DNA of 9,170 nt from Ignavibacteriales bacterium (GTDB lineage: Bacteria > Bacteroidota > Ignavibacteria > Ignavibacteriales > Ignavibacteriaceae), in assembly GCA_020061995.1 (NCBI GenBank), contig JAGUXE010000235.1, positions 1 to 9,170 of the forward strand. The letters run 5' to 3'. Made by a program: the position numbers and the translations under genes. Each line of letters begins with the position of its first letter. Within the stretch, counting starts at the first letter, position 1. Shown here in pieces: positions 1-6,079 of the stretch. The notes beneath the pieces were generated by a model. It searched no databases. It had not been told where the DNA came from and was given only the letters and a program-made list of their open reading frames with translations.

Positions 1-823
1 GCTGCAATGATTCAAAATTAAATTGGATATCGTTTACGTTACTAACAAGTAGATCTTCAAAATTGTAAAGAGCTGCTTCATTTATATATGAACATGTTTC
101 ATCCACAATTTCAATTTTCAACTCACATTGATCTTCAACAAAAATGAAAACATCTCTAATCGAATCAATTCCTTTGTCTGTTACAAGGAGTATTTCCCAA
201 GTAGCATAACAGTATTCAGGATTAATCTCATTTATATTCGGAACGTTTTGAAAATTTGTAAATACAACCGAGCTTCCAAGCTCTTTTATCTCGTTAATAA
301 GTAGAAGTGGATTAGTTCCCGACAAAAAAATAGTTTGATCCGGTTTGAAGCGGACATAAAAAGCTGCTCTTTTTGCTTGTATAGCGGGCGTTAATGATAA
401 ACTTTGTGTTTCGGTTTCTTGGGGAGTTTCGATAACTGATTTAGATTTAAAATCTAAGATTATTCCTCGGAATCCATTTAATATCTCTTTGGTCTTTCCT
501 TCATCAACACCTGCATTTATGTCATTAAGCATTGATGCAATTTGATCTCTTGCTAAAAGAGTTAGATCAATGATATGTTTAGAGATAGCGATTTCACCTT
601 TACGAATATGATCATAAACATTTTCGATGTCGTGGGTAAACATTGTAATGTCATCATAACCAAACATACCCGATGAGCCTTTAATTGTATGCAAAGCTCT
701 AAAGACTTTTGCAATTAATTCATTGTCATCCGGAACTTCTTCTAATTCAAGAAGAGAGGTTTCGAGTTCAGTAAGGAGCTCATTAGCTTCTTCCTTAAAC
801 GCTTGACGATGTGCATCAATCAT
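1..823 (-). CDS. cheA: CheA-type chemotaxis histidine kinase, N-terminal part (HPt and P2-like domains; 3' end outside window)
   Basis: The frame is open from an ATG at 823 to the left edge, giving 274 residues with no stop, so the protein is cut by the window. Residues about 1-105 form an HPt (P1) domain with the phospho-acceptor motif FRALHTIKGSSGMFG; H45 is the predicted phosphorylated histidine. After a Thr/Glu/Ser-rich linker (about 125-150), residues 154-242 resemble the P2-like regulator-binding domain of many CheA proteins, recognisable by FKPD, the G-T-NPLLLINE segment, NPEYCYATWE and VFIFVED. The dimerisation, ATPase and CheW-like domains should lie beyond position 1. The start overlaps the cheY stop by 4 nt (ATGA), implying translational coupling. 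In the family, CheA autophosphorylates and passes phosphate to CheY. A non-CheA HPt protein is possible because the catalytic part is unseen, but the P2-like domain argues against it. Confidence 0.9.
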   Translation of the reverse strand, partial: MIDAHRQAFKEEANELLTELETSLLELEEVPDDNELIAKVFRALHTIKGSSGMFGYDDITMFTHDIENVYDHIRKGEIAISKHIIDLTLLARDQIASMLNDINAGVDEGKTKEILNGFRGIILDFKSKSVIETPQETETQSLSLTPAIQAKRAAFYVRFKPDQTIFLSGTNPLLLINEIKELGSSVVFTNFQNVPNINEINPEYCYATWEILLVTDKGIDSIRDVFIFVEDQCELKIEIVDETCSYINEAALYNFEDLLVSNVNDIQFNFESLQ

Positions 824-1185
824 CCGAGCACCTTTTTGATTACTGCTAATAATTGATCTTGTTTAAATGGTTTCACAATCCAACCGGTTGCACCCGCAGT
901 TTTGCCTTCAACTTTTTTCTCGTTTTGGGATTCAGTTGTTAACATTATTATCGGAACAAATTTATTAAGAGCACTTGCCCTAACATTTCTGATTAATTCT
1001 ATTCCATCCATATTTGGCATATTTAGATCTGTAACTATCATATCTACTTTCACACCGTTTAGTTTATTTAGCGCATCTTTTCCATCGCATGCTTCAATAA
1101 CATCAAAACCGGCTTCTTTGAGAGTAAAAGAAACCATTTGTCTAACACTTGCCGAATCATCAACGGTCATTATTATTTTACCCAT
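820..1185 (-). CDS. cheY: CheY-type single-domain response regulator
   Basis: This 121-residue protein is a stand-alone receiver with no output domain, the usual CheY size. The acidic pocket is D9-D10, the phospho-acceptor D53 (in VTDLNMPNMDG), the switch threonine T83 (IIMLTTES) and the conserved lysine K105 (VKPF). The aromatic switch position, Tyr106 in E. coli CheY, is W102 here (GATGWIVKPF). The ATG at 1185 is preceded by AGAGGA with a 4-nt gap, and this ribosome site overlaps the stop of the STAS gene. Its own stop overlaps the cheA start. This placement makes CheA its probable phosphodonor. Whether the output is a flagellar motor, a pilus system or another target is not shown by the window. 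A receiver serving an alternative cellular function (ACF)-type Che pathway is equally possible. Confidence 0.93.
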   Translation of the reverse strand: MGKIIMTVDDSASVRQMVSFTLKEAGFDVIEACDGKDALNKLNGVKVDMIVTDLNMPNMDGIELIRNVRASALNKFVPIIMLTTESQNEKKVEGKTAGATGWIVKPFKQDQLLAVIKKVLG

Positions 1186-1189
1186 TTTG

Positions 1190-1195
1190 TCCTCT
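1190..1195 (-). promoter_or_regulatory. Shine-Dalgarno site for cheY
   Basis: AGAGGA on the minus strand lies 4 nt before the cheY ATG and overlaps the TAG stop of the STAS gene. It supports the chosen start and suggests that ribosomes finishing the STAS gene help initiation of cheY. Confidence 0.7.
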
Positions 1196-1538
1196 ATTTA
1201 TCTTCGGTTGATAATGAAAAATCTAGTTTGGAAAGGAGCAGATAGTCCCCGGAATTTTTTAATCGATTAATAAAATCATCGGGTTGATTACCAACAAATG
1301 AGACTTTCTTGTTTTGTAATGAAGCAGTTTTAAATAGTGAGTGAAGAATTTGAATGTATGAGATATCAAATTCATCTGATCTTTCATGGTTAATAACCAA
1401 TTCATTCACTGCATCTAATGAGGTTTTAAATTGCGAATGCAATTCAGTAATATTTTGAAGAGTCATTTGCCCTGTTAGGGTGAGTGTTCCCTTCTGCTCA
1501 TCCGTTAATTGAAAATCAATCATTTTTATATTCTCCAT
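1194..1538 (-). CDS. STAS-domain protein of the chemotaxis operon
   Basis: This small protein (114 residues from the first ATG) looks like one STAS domain: an N-terminal strand pair (TLTLTGQMTLQNI), a helix, a central strand (NELVINHERSD), then the loop/helix FDISYIQILHSLFKTA and a final strand KKVSFVGNQP. The loop D58-I59-S60 sits where SpoIIAA-like anti-sigma antagonists have Asp-Ser-Ser. A serine is therefore present, but shifted from the classical phosphorylated position, so phosphoregulation is uncertain. The first ATG (1538) directly follows the TAA of the MCP-like gene. A second in-frame ATG at 1523 has GGAG 9 nt upstream and may be the true start, giving 109 residues. STAS proteins of this kind occur beside cheA/cheY in several bacteria, and a role as a binding switch or adaptor is inferred from that context. 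No kinase or anti-sigma partner is visible. Confidence 0.82.
   Translation of the reverse strand: MENIKMIDFQLTDEQKGTLTLTGQMTLQNITELHSQFKTSLDAVNELVINHERSDEFDISYIQILHSLFKTASLQNKKVSFVGNQPDDFINRLKNSGDYLLLSKLDFSLSTEDK
1533..1536 (-). promoter_or_regulatory. Possible Shine-Dalgarno for an internal STAS start
   Basis: GGAG on the minus strand is 9 nt upstream of the in-frame ATG at 1523 and overlaps the first ATG codon (1538). It favours the shorter 109-residue STAS product, although restart at the stop-adjacent ATG is also possible. Confidence 0.4.
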
Positions 1539-3323
1539 TTAAAATAATTCCACATTATCACCGAATTCATTATCGCCGCTCTCTTCGTTTTTGCTTGGCT
1601 CTTGGTAACCAAATGACTCAAACTCATCGGAATAATTTATATGCACATTTCTTTCGCTTTGCATTGTATATCTTTTTAGAAGATCTTTGGTGTTGTGATA
1701 TTTATTGTTCGATATATCGGGGACCAACTTTATGTTATTCAGTATCTGTTCAAAAATTTTTAAAATATCATCTGAAGAGACTTGAACTGTTTTATGAACC
1801 GTAATTTCACTGAGTGAGGAATTAATTTCCCGATTTAGTTTATCTACTTTATTCTTTAATGATTCTAAAAGAGAAGCCGCATTATTTTCCATCGAAGAAA
1901 TTGCTGAAAGTAGCCCACCAATTTTCTGTTGTGTTATTGAAAGATTGTGTTTCTTATTATTCTCAATTACCTGTTCTTCGCTTTTTTTCAGATTTTCTGA
2001 AACATGCCCAATCTCGATTAATATTTCGGATGTAGTCGCAGTTTGTATTTTTGCTTCAATCGATAATTTTTGAATCGCTTCAGAAAGGACACCCAATGCT
2101 GATCCGTTTAATCCTGTATGAGCAGCTTTAACTCTTGCATTAAGAGCAATTATCTCTATTTCCGTCCCTATATCTTCAATTTGTTGAATGTACTTAGTTA
2201 GGTCATCAACGATATTGATTACAGATTTAATGGATGCGGTTAATTCATCGGTAATTTCTTCGTTTTTTGCAAGTCCGCTAAGAATAATGTTCAATTCGTT
2301 TTCAATGGCATTCAGAGGAGTTGTGTCGTTATTTTTATCTGTTAATATTAAACCGGAAGTTTTATTTAGTACATCTCCTACATGATCTTCAACATTTCCA
2401 AGATTGTTTATTATGTCTGCTACAGCTTTATTAAATTCGTTGTTAGAGTTACTTACTTGTGCAACTTGTAGTTCACAGACATCATAAATGAAGCCGAGCT
2501 CAGCTTTACTTTCATCACTTTCCAATTCGTTGCATGTTTTGCATCTTTCCATTAATTCGAGAACAGCTTCGCTCACATGTTCCATTTGCTGCCGTGTTAT
2601 ATCATGAAATTGAATAGATGTAACAATCTCACTTATATTTTTAGTGATTTTTGAAAAACTATTCATAACATCACTAACCTTACCGGAGCATTCATTGTAT
2701 TTTGAATTAAAAGCATCCAGCGTGGTTGTTGTATTTTTAAGGATAAGATTTGACTGTGTTAATTGTGTTTTTTCAAGCTTGTTAAGGTCTGATGCGGTTT
2801 TGGAGATTACTTTTGTTAATGATTCGGCTTTGTTAGTAATAATCGCGGCTTTTTCGCTTATCATAATTGAAAGTCTATCAACCGTATCAGCTAAAGCATT
2901 GAAACCCATATCATCATTACCAAGTCTTGCACTTTCGATCTTTGTTGAAATGCCAAGCATGCGTAAATGTTTAACAATTCTTTTGAATCCGCTAAGTTCA
3001 TCACTAACAGAATGAATGCTTTCTAATATTTTCAACAATTCTACTTCATCAGATTTTATTGTGATTGCGGATTTAGAAAGATAATCGCTGAATTCTTTAA
3101 GCAGTATATTGAGTTCATTGATTCCGTTATTCAAAATATCTTCAGACATCGAGTTTGCAGTTCGGGAAGCGATATCGGTTATAGTTCTTGAATCCGACAG
3201 GAATGACTGGAGTTTTGAACCAATTTGTAAAAATTCCTTTTCTGTAGTCCCGGTCAGAATTGAGATTTTGTGGTCAACTGCTGAAAATTTGTTGTGAATA
3301 ATATCCGGTTCGAAAAATGCCAT
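1539..3323 (-). CDS. Soluble MCP-like coiled-coil signalling protein with two diverged tip motifs and a CheZ-like segment
   Basis: The 594-residue protein is almost entirely helical, with Ser/Thr/Asn/Glu-rich heptads. It has no signal peptide, transmembrane helix, HAMP or recognisable sensor domain. Two segments resemble the MCP hairpin tip (canonical form LALNAAIEAARAGE..GRGFAVVA): residues 119-152 (STKIESARLG...MGFNALAD.VDRLS) and 382-421 (IIALNARVKAAHTG..G..LGVLSEAIQKLS). Both are degenerate. Residues 237-250 (IQFHDITRQQMEHV) resemble the CheZ catalytic helix, with D241 and Q245 spaced like E. coli CheZ D143/Q147. The two halves look like an internal duplication with an offset of about 270 residues. 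An acidic tail (about 566-594) ends in NVELF. As first gene of a tight unit with STAS, cheY and cheA, it probably feeds into or scaffolds CheA, or dephosphorylates CheY. It is not a typical receptor; the domain calls are by eye. The Shine-Dalgarno before ATG 3323 is weak (AAAAG). Confidence 0.85.
   Translation of the reverse strand: MAFFEPDIIHNKFSAVDHKISILTGTTEKEFLQIGSKLQSFLSDSRTITDIASRTANSMSEDILNNGINELNILLKEFSDYLSKSAITIKSDEVELLKILESIHSVSDELSGFKRIVKHLRMLGISTKIESARLGNDDMGFNALADTVDRLSIMISEKAAIITNKAESLTKVISKTASDLNKLEKTQLTQSNLILKNTTTTLDAFNSKYNECSGKVSDVMNSFSKITKNISEIVTSIQFHDITRQQMEHVSEAVLELMERCKTCNELESDESKAELGFIYDVCELQVAQVSNSNNEFNKAVADIINNLGNVEDHVGDVLNKTSGLILTDKNNDTTPLNAIENELNIILSGLAKNEEITDELTASIKSVINIVDDLTKYIQQIEDIGTEIEIIALNARVKAAHTGLNGSALGVLSEAIQKLSIEAKIQTATTSEILIEIGHVSENLKKSEEQVIENNKKHNLSITQQKIGGLLSAISSMENNAASLLESLKNKVDKLNREINSSLSEITVHKTVQVSSDDILKIFEQILNNIKLVPDISNNKYHNTKDLLKRYTMQSERNVHINYSDEFESFGYQEPSKNEESGDNEFGDNVELF
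2574..2615 (-). other. CheZ-like D-x-x-x-Q motif within the MCP-like protein
   Basis: This stretch encodes residues 237-250, IQFHDITRQQMEHV. E. coli CheZ carries QDFQDLTGQVI, in which D143 and Q147 act in CheY-P hydrolysis. Here D241 and Q245 have the same spacing and similar flanking residues. Catalysis is inferred from resemblance, and QF-x-D-type motifs may also be structural in coiled-coil chemotaxis proteins. Confidence 0.5.
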
Positions 3324-3482
3324 TTTATCTTTTCGTTTTTATTCTAAAAACTTTAAATATGATTAACGCAGAATAATCCGTAACTAATATTCGATTATTT
3401 CCGGTTTTATTGAATGGCTATAACTAACCGTTTTATATACCTATTTATAGGTATATTAAAAATTGTTGAAATGTGTGTGGAG
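3324..3482. promoter_or_regulatory. Intergenic region likely to hold the promoter of the chemotaxis-like operon
   Basis: This 159-bp AT-rich gap between the NarL-type regulator and the MCP-like gene is the longest non-coding stretch of the window. TATA-like hexamers occur within and just after the palindrome at 3435-3456, but I find no convincing pair of -35 and -10 boxes, and no clear sigma-54, sigma-28 or Bacteroidota-type (TAnnTTTG) element. A 7-bp direct repeat TAACTAA (plus strand) occurs at 3381-3387 and 3421-3427, 40 bp apart. A promoter here is inferred from the gap and the change of gene content. Confidence 0.4.
3435..3456. repeat. Perfect palindrome with 10-bp arms, candidate operator
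   Basis: The left arm ATATACCTAT and right arm ATAGGTATAT are perfect reverse complements separated by TT. Neither strand has a T-run directly after it, so it is not a standard intrinsic terminator. The symmetry suits a dimeric DNA-binding protein, and the adjacent LuxR-type regulator gene is a natural candidate, though that link is only positional. It contains TATA-like hexamers that could overlap a -10 box on the minus strand. Confidence 0.5.
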
Positions 3483-4133
3483 TTAGTCGGTAATTAAACC
3501 TTCTTTGAGGGCGTAATGAACAAGTTCCGCGGTGTTTTTTTGACCAAGTTTCTCAAGAATATTTTTTCTGTGCTTACCCACAGTAAAATAACTTATAAAT
3601 AGGGTTTCAGCAATTTGCTGACTTGTTAATCCCTTGGTTATAAGTTTAAGAATTTCCGTTTCTCGACTCGTTAAATGAGGTTTTTTGGGTTCGTGAGTTT
3701 TATGAATAGTTTGTTGTAATGATTTTAAAGCAATTTTGGAAACTTTCTCATTGAAATAGTCTTCCCCGATAGAAATTTTTTTTATAACAGTGATTAATTC
3801 ATCCATGTCTGCCATTTTAAATAAATAGCCGTTTGCCCCCGAAAGCATAGCGTCAACTATTATATCATCTTGTTCATACATCGTAAGGAATAAAATTTTC
3901 ATTTTATTGTTGGTAGTTCTGATTTTTCGAGTAACTTCTATTCCGCTTAACCCGGGCATGTTGATATCAAGAATTAGAATATCGGGATTTAATTGTTCGA
4001 CAAGTTCAAGAGTTTTAAATCCATTATCTGCTTCACCAACAATTTCCAAAGAACTATCCGTTTTAAGAACTAATTTCAAACCATCTCGTAATATGGCATG
4101 ATCATCGGCAATAAAGATTTTGATTTTATTCAT
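3483..4133 (-). CDS. NarL/FixJ-family response regulator (receiver plus LuxR-type HTH)
   Basis: This is a 216-residue DNA-binding response regulator of the usual NarL-family length. The receiver (about 4-120) has the acidic pair D10-D11, phospho-acceptor D56 (ILDINMPGLSG), switch T84 (FLTMYE) and K106. The C-terminal LuxR-type helix-turn-helix (about 153-214) starts LTSRETEILKLITKGLTSQQ and contains the recognition segment ISYFTVGKHRKNILEKL. I chose the ATG at 4133 because it puts the receiver at the normal distance from the N-terminus; an in-frame GTG at 4142 would add three residues. It overlaps the 3' end of the upstream kinase gene by 8 nt, and that kinase is of the HisKA_3 type that normally pairs with NarL regulators. 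They are very probably a cognate pair, with this protein as the transcriptional output. Its target genes are unknown; the palindrome just downstream is one candidate site. Confidence 0.95.
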   Translation of the reverse strand: MNKIKIFIADDHAILRDGLKLVLKTDSSLEIVGEADNGFKTLELVEQLNPDILILDINMPGLSGIEVTRKIRTTNNKMKILFLTMYEQDDIIVDAMLSGANGYLFKMADMDELITVIKKISIGEDYFNEKVSKIALKSLQQTIHKTHEPKKPHLTSRETEILKLITKGLTSQQIAETLFISYFTVGKHRKNILEKLGQKNTAELVHYALKEGLITD

Positions 4134-5994
4134 CGCTTGCACTAACCGGAATTATGATTGAAATTTCAGTCCCTTTACCGGGCTCCGATTCAATATTAAA
4201 CGAACCATCTAATATTTCCACCCGCTCTCTCATACTTACCAAGCCAAAAGATTTAGGTCGCTTAGGATCACCAACCTGTGAAACATTGAAACCGATTCCT
4301 TTATCATTAATAATAATACTTAATATATCACTATTCAAATAAATAATTACATCGGCGGTTTTAGATTTTGAATGCTTAACAATATTATTAATTGCTTCTT
4401 GAACAACTCTGAAAACCGTTAATTCATGTTTTGGATTTAAACGTCTGAGGAGCCCATGATTAATCAAATTAAAGAGAATCCCTGTAGATTCATTCATCGA
4501 TTGACACAAAGATTTAAGTGCTGTAACTAAACCATACTTGTCTAAAAATGATGGGTGTAACGAAAAAATTATGTTTTTAATTTCGCTATTAGCATCGCCA
4601 ATTAAAGTTTTTGCTGTTATAAGTGGATGTAAATCGTCTCTATTCCCTTTTTCGAATACTTCGAGGTTGATCTTGATTGCAGACAAAATTTGTCCGAGTC
4701 CGTCATGAAGTTCTCGTGAAATTCGATTCCGTTCTATTTCTAACTTTTCAAAAATGAGTGAGGAGGTAATCTTTTGTTCACGTAAGGCAAGATTAGCTTC
4801 TTCCGCTATTGCATGATCCGTAATATCTTCCACCAAATTTACGATTCTAAAAACATTTCCTGTATCATTAATTACTGCATAGAAATGAAGTATAAAAAGA
4901 TGTCCCTCGTCCTTCCCTTCAAACGAAAGTTCTTCTTTATCAAAATAAAGGGGTTTTGTAGAAAAACTTCCCCCTTTTTCAAAAACTTCTTTTAACTTTT
5001 CTAAATATCCATAACGGATCAGAATCGGATCATTAAAAACAGAATAATTTTCTGATTCAAGTTCATCAACCGTTTTAATCCATATTTTTGAACAAGCTCT
5101 ATTTTTATAAATGACATTTCCATCCATATTATAAAGGTTTATTCCGATTGGGAGTTGGTTTATCAACTGAGTAAGCTCAACAGTTCTTTCTTCTACTCTT
5201 CTTTCTAACTCAGCTTGATATTTCCTGATTACACTTTCAGATTCTCTTCTTAAAGTTATATCACGAATAATTAATGTGAATTGTGATTTACTTTTTGTTT
5301 CCCATTGAGAAAACGATAACTCAACAGGAAAATCAGTCCCCTCCTTTTTTCTAGCCAATAATTCCATCGTATTAGTTGTTACAACTTTTCCGACTTCTAA
5401 AAATTTTTTAATCCCCTCTTTAAGATGATTAACAAAAACATCCGGAAGAATTTTTTTTATTGAACTTCCAACTATCTCGGCTTCATAATATCCGAAAAGC
5501 TCAATCGCTTTATTATTGACTGATGTTACAATTCCGTTTTCATCTAGAGTTAGTACCCCATCGGTTGCAGTAAGAACAAGAGTGCGATATCTGAGTTCAC
5601 TCTCAGCAAGTTGCCTTTCCATTTTTGCTTTGTAGAGTGCAATTTCGAGTGTGGTTTTAATCTCTTTAGCTTCAAATGGTTTTATAATAAACCCAAGAGG
5701 TTCTGTTAATTTTGCTTTTGCAATTGTGGCGTCGTCGGTATGTGCGGTTAAGAAAATAACACGAAGATCATAATCCCGTTTTAATATTTCAGCAGCAGTA
5801 ATACCTGTTGTATTTCCTCTCAAAATAATATCCATTAGAACAAGATCAGGTTTTGTATCTGAAGCAAGTTTAATACACTCTTCAGCTGTGGCGGCAATTC
5901 CAACTACTTGATAACCAAATGAGATTATTCTGTTTTTGATATCAAGAGCAATAACCGCTTCATCCTCTGCTATCAAAACTCTTGCGATATTCAT
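4126..5994 (-). CDS. Receiver-PAS-PAS-HisKA_3 sensor kinase (NarX/DegS-type, cytoplasmic)
   Basis: The 622-residue protein begins with a receiver (about 4-120) with E10-D11, phospho-acceptor D55 (LVLMDIILRG), T83 and K105 (IIKPF). Two PAS regions follow: about 132-250, starting RYRTLVLTATDGVLTLDENG, and about 272-395, ending in a PAC-like VNLVEDITD, with a coiled coil (about 250-276) between them. The HisKA_3 segment has RELHDGLGQ with phospho-acceptor H430. The HATPase_c domain (about 520-617) shows QEAINNIVKHSK (N box), NDKGIGF (G1) and GLVSMRERVE and GKGTEISIIIP at the end. No membrane helix is visible, so it should sense a cytoplasmic or diffusible cue through PAS. The N-terminal receiver suggests it is itself the target of another kinase, perhaps the PAS kinase upstream. 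It overlaps the NarL-type regulator. The ATG at 5994 has only a purine-rich AAAGAAATGAG leader as ribosome site. Confidence 0.94.
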   Translation of the reverse strand: MNIARVLIAEDEAVIALDIKNRIISFGYQVVGIAATAEECIKLASDTKPDLVLMDIILRGNTTGITAAEILKRDYDLRVIFLTAHTDDATIAKAKLTEPLGFIIKPFEAKEIKTTLEIALYKAKMERQLAESELRYRTLVLTATDGVLTLDENGIVTSVNNKAIELFGYYEAEIVGSSIKKILPDVFVNHLKEGIKKFLEVGKVVTTNTMELLARKKEGTDFPVELSFSQWETKSKSQFTLIIRDITLRRESESVIRKYQAELERRVEERTVELTQLINQLPIGINLYNMDGNVIYKNRACSKIWIKTVDELESENYSVFNDPILIRYGYLEKLKEVFEKGGSFSTKPLYFDKEELSFEGKDEGHLFILHFYAVINDTGNVFRIVNLVEDITDHAIAEEANLALREQKITSSLIFEKLEIERNRISRELHDGLGQILSAIKINLEVFEKGNRDDLHPLITAKTLIGDANSEIKNIIFSLHPSFLDKYGLVTALKSLCQSMNESTGILFNLINHGLLRRLNPKHELTVFRVVQEAINNIVKHSKSKTADVIIYLNSDILSIIINDKGIGFNVSQVGDPKRPKSFGLVSMRERVEILDGSFNIESEPGKGTEISIIIPVSASDE

Positions 5995-6079
5995 AACTCA
6001 TTTCTTTAAATTGTAATTGGATTTTTGAAAGTAATGCTCTACCAATAACTGATGTTCGGAGTGACTTGAAACTTAAATA

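Noticed and set aside
2644..3015. Plus-strand open frame inside the MCP-like gene, and similar plus-strand frames elsewhere (902-1270, 1484-1804, 3907-4101, 7750-8001)
   Set aside because: Each lies opposite a well-supported minus-strand domain gene and encodes low-complexity hydrophobic or serine-rich sequence with no recognisable domain, as expected for the complement of helical coding DNA.
3400..3445. Sigma-28-type promoter (TAAA ... GCC-like) for the chemotaxis-like operon
   Set aside because: TAAA and GCCATTCA on the minus strand are spaced 13 nt apart rather than about 15, and the GCC box matches poorly beyond its first three bases.
3435..3456. Palindrome as an intrinsic terminator of the two-component genes
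   Set aside because: The stem is AT-rich and on the minus strand is followed by AAAACGG, not by a run of T; the plus strand has no T-run after it either.
5995..6079. Promoter or small RNA in the 85-bp gap before the receiver-kinase
   Set aside because: I find no convincing promoter boxes, hairpin or T-run; it may simply be a spacer.
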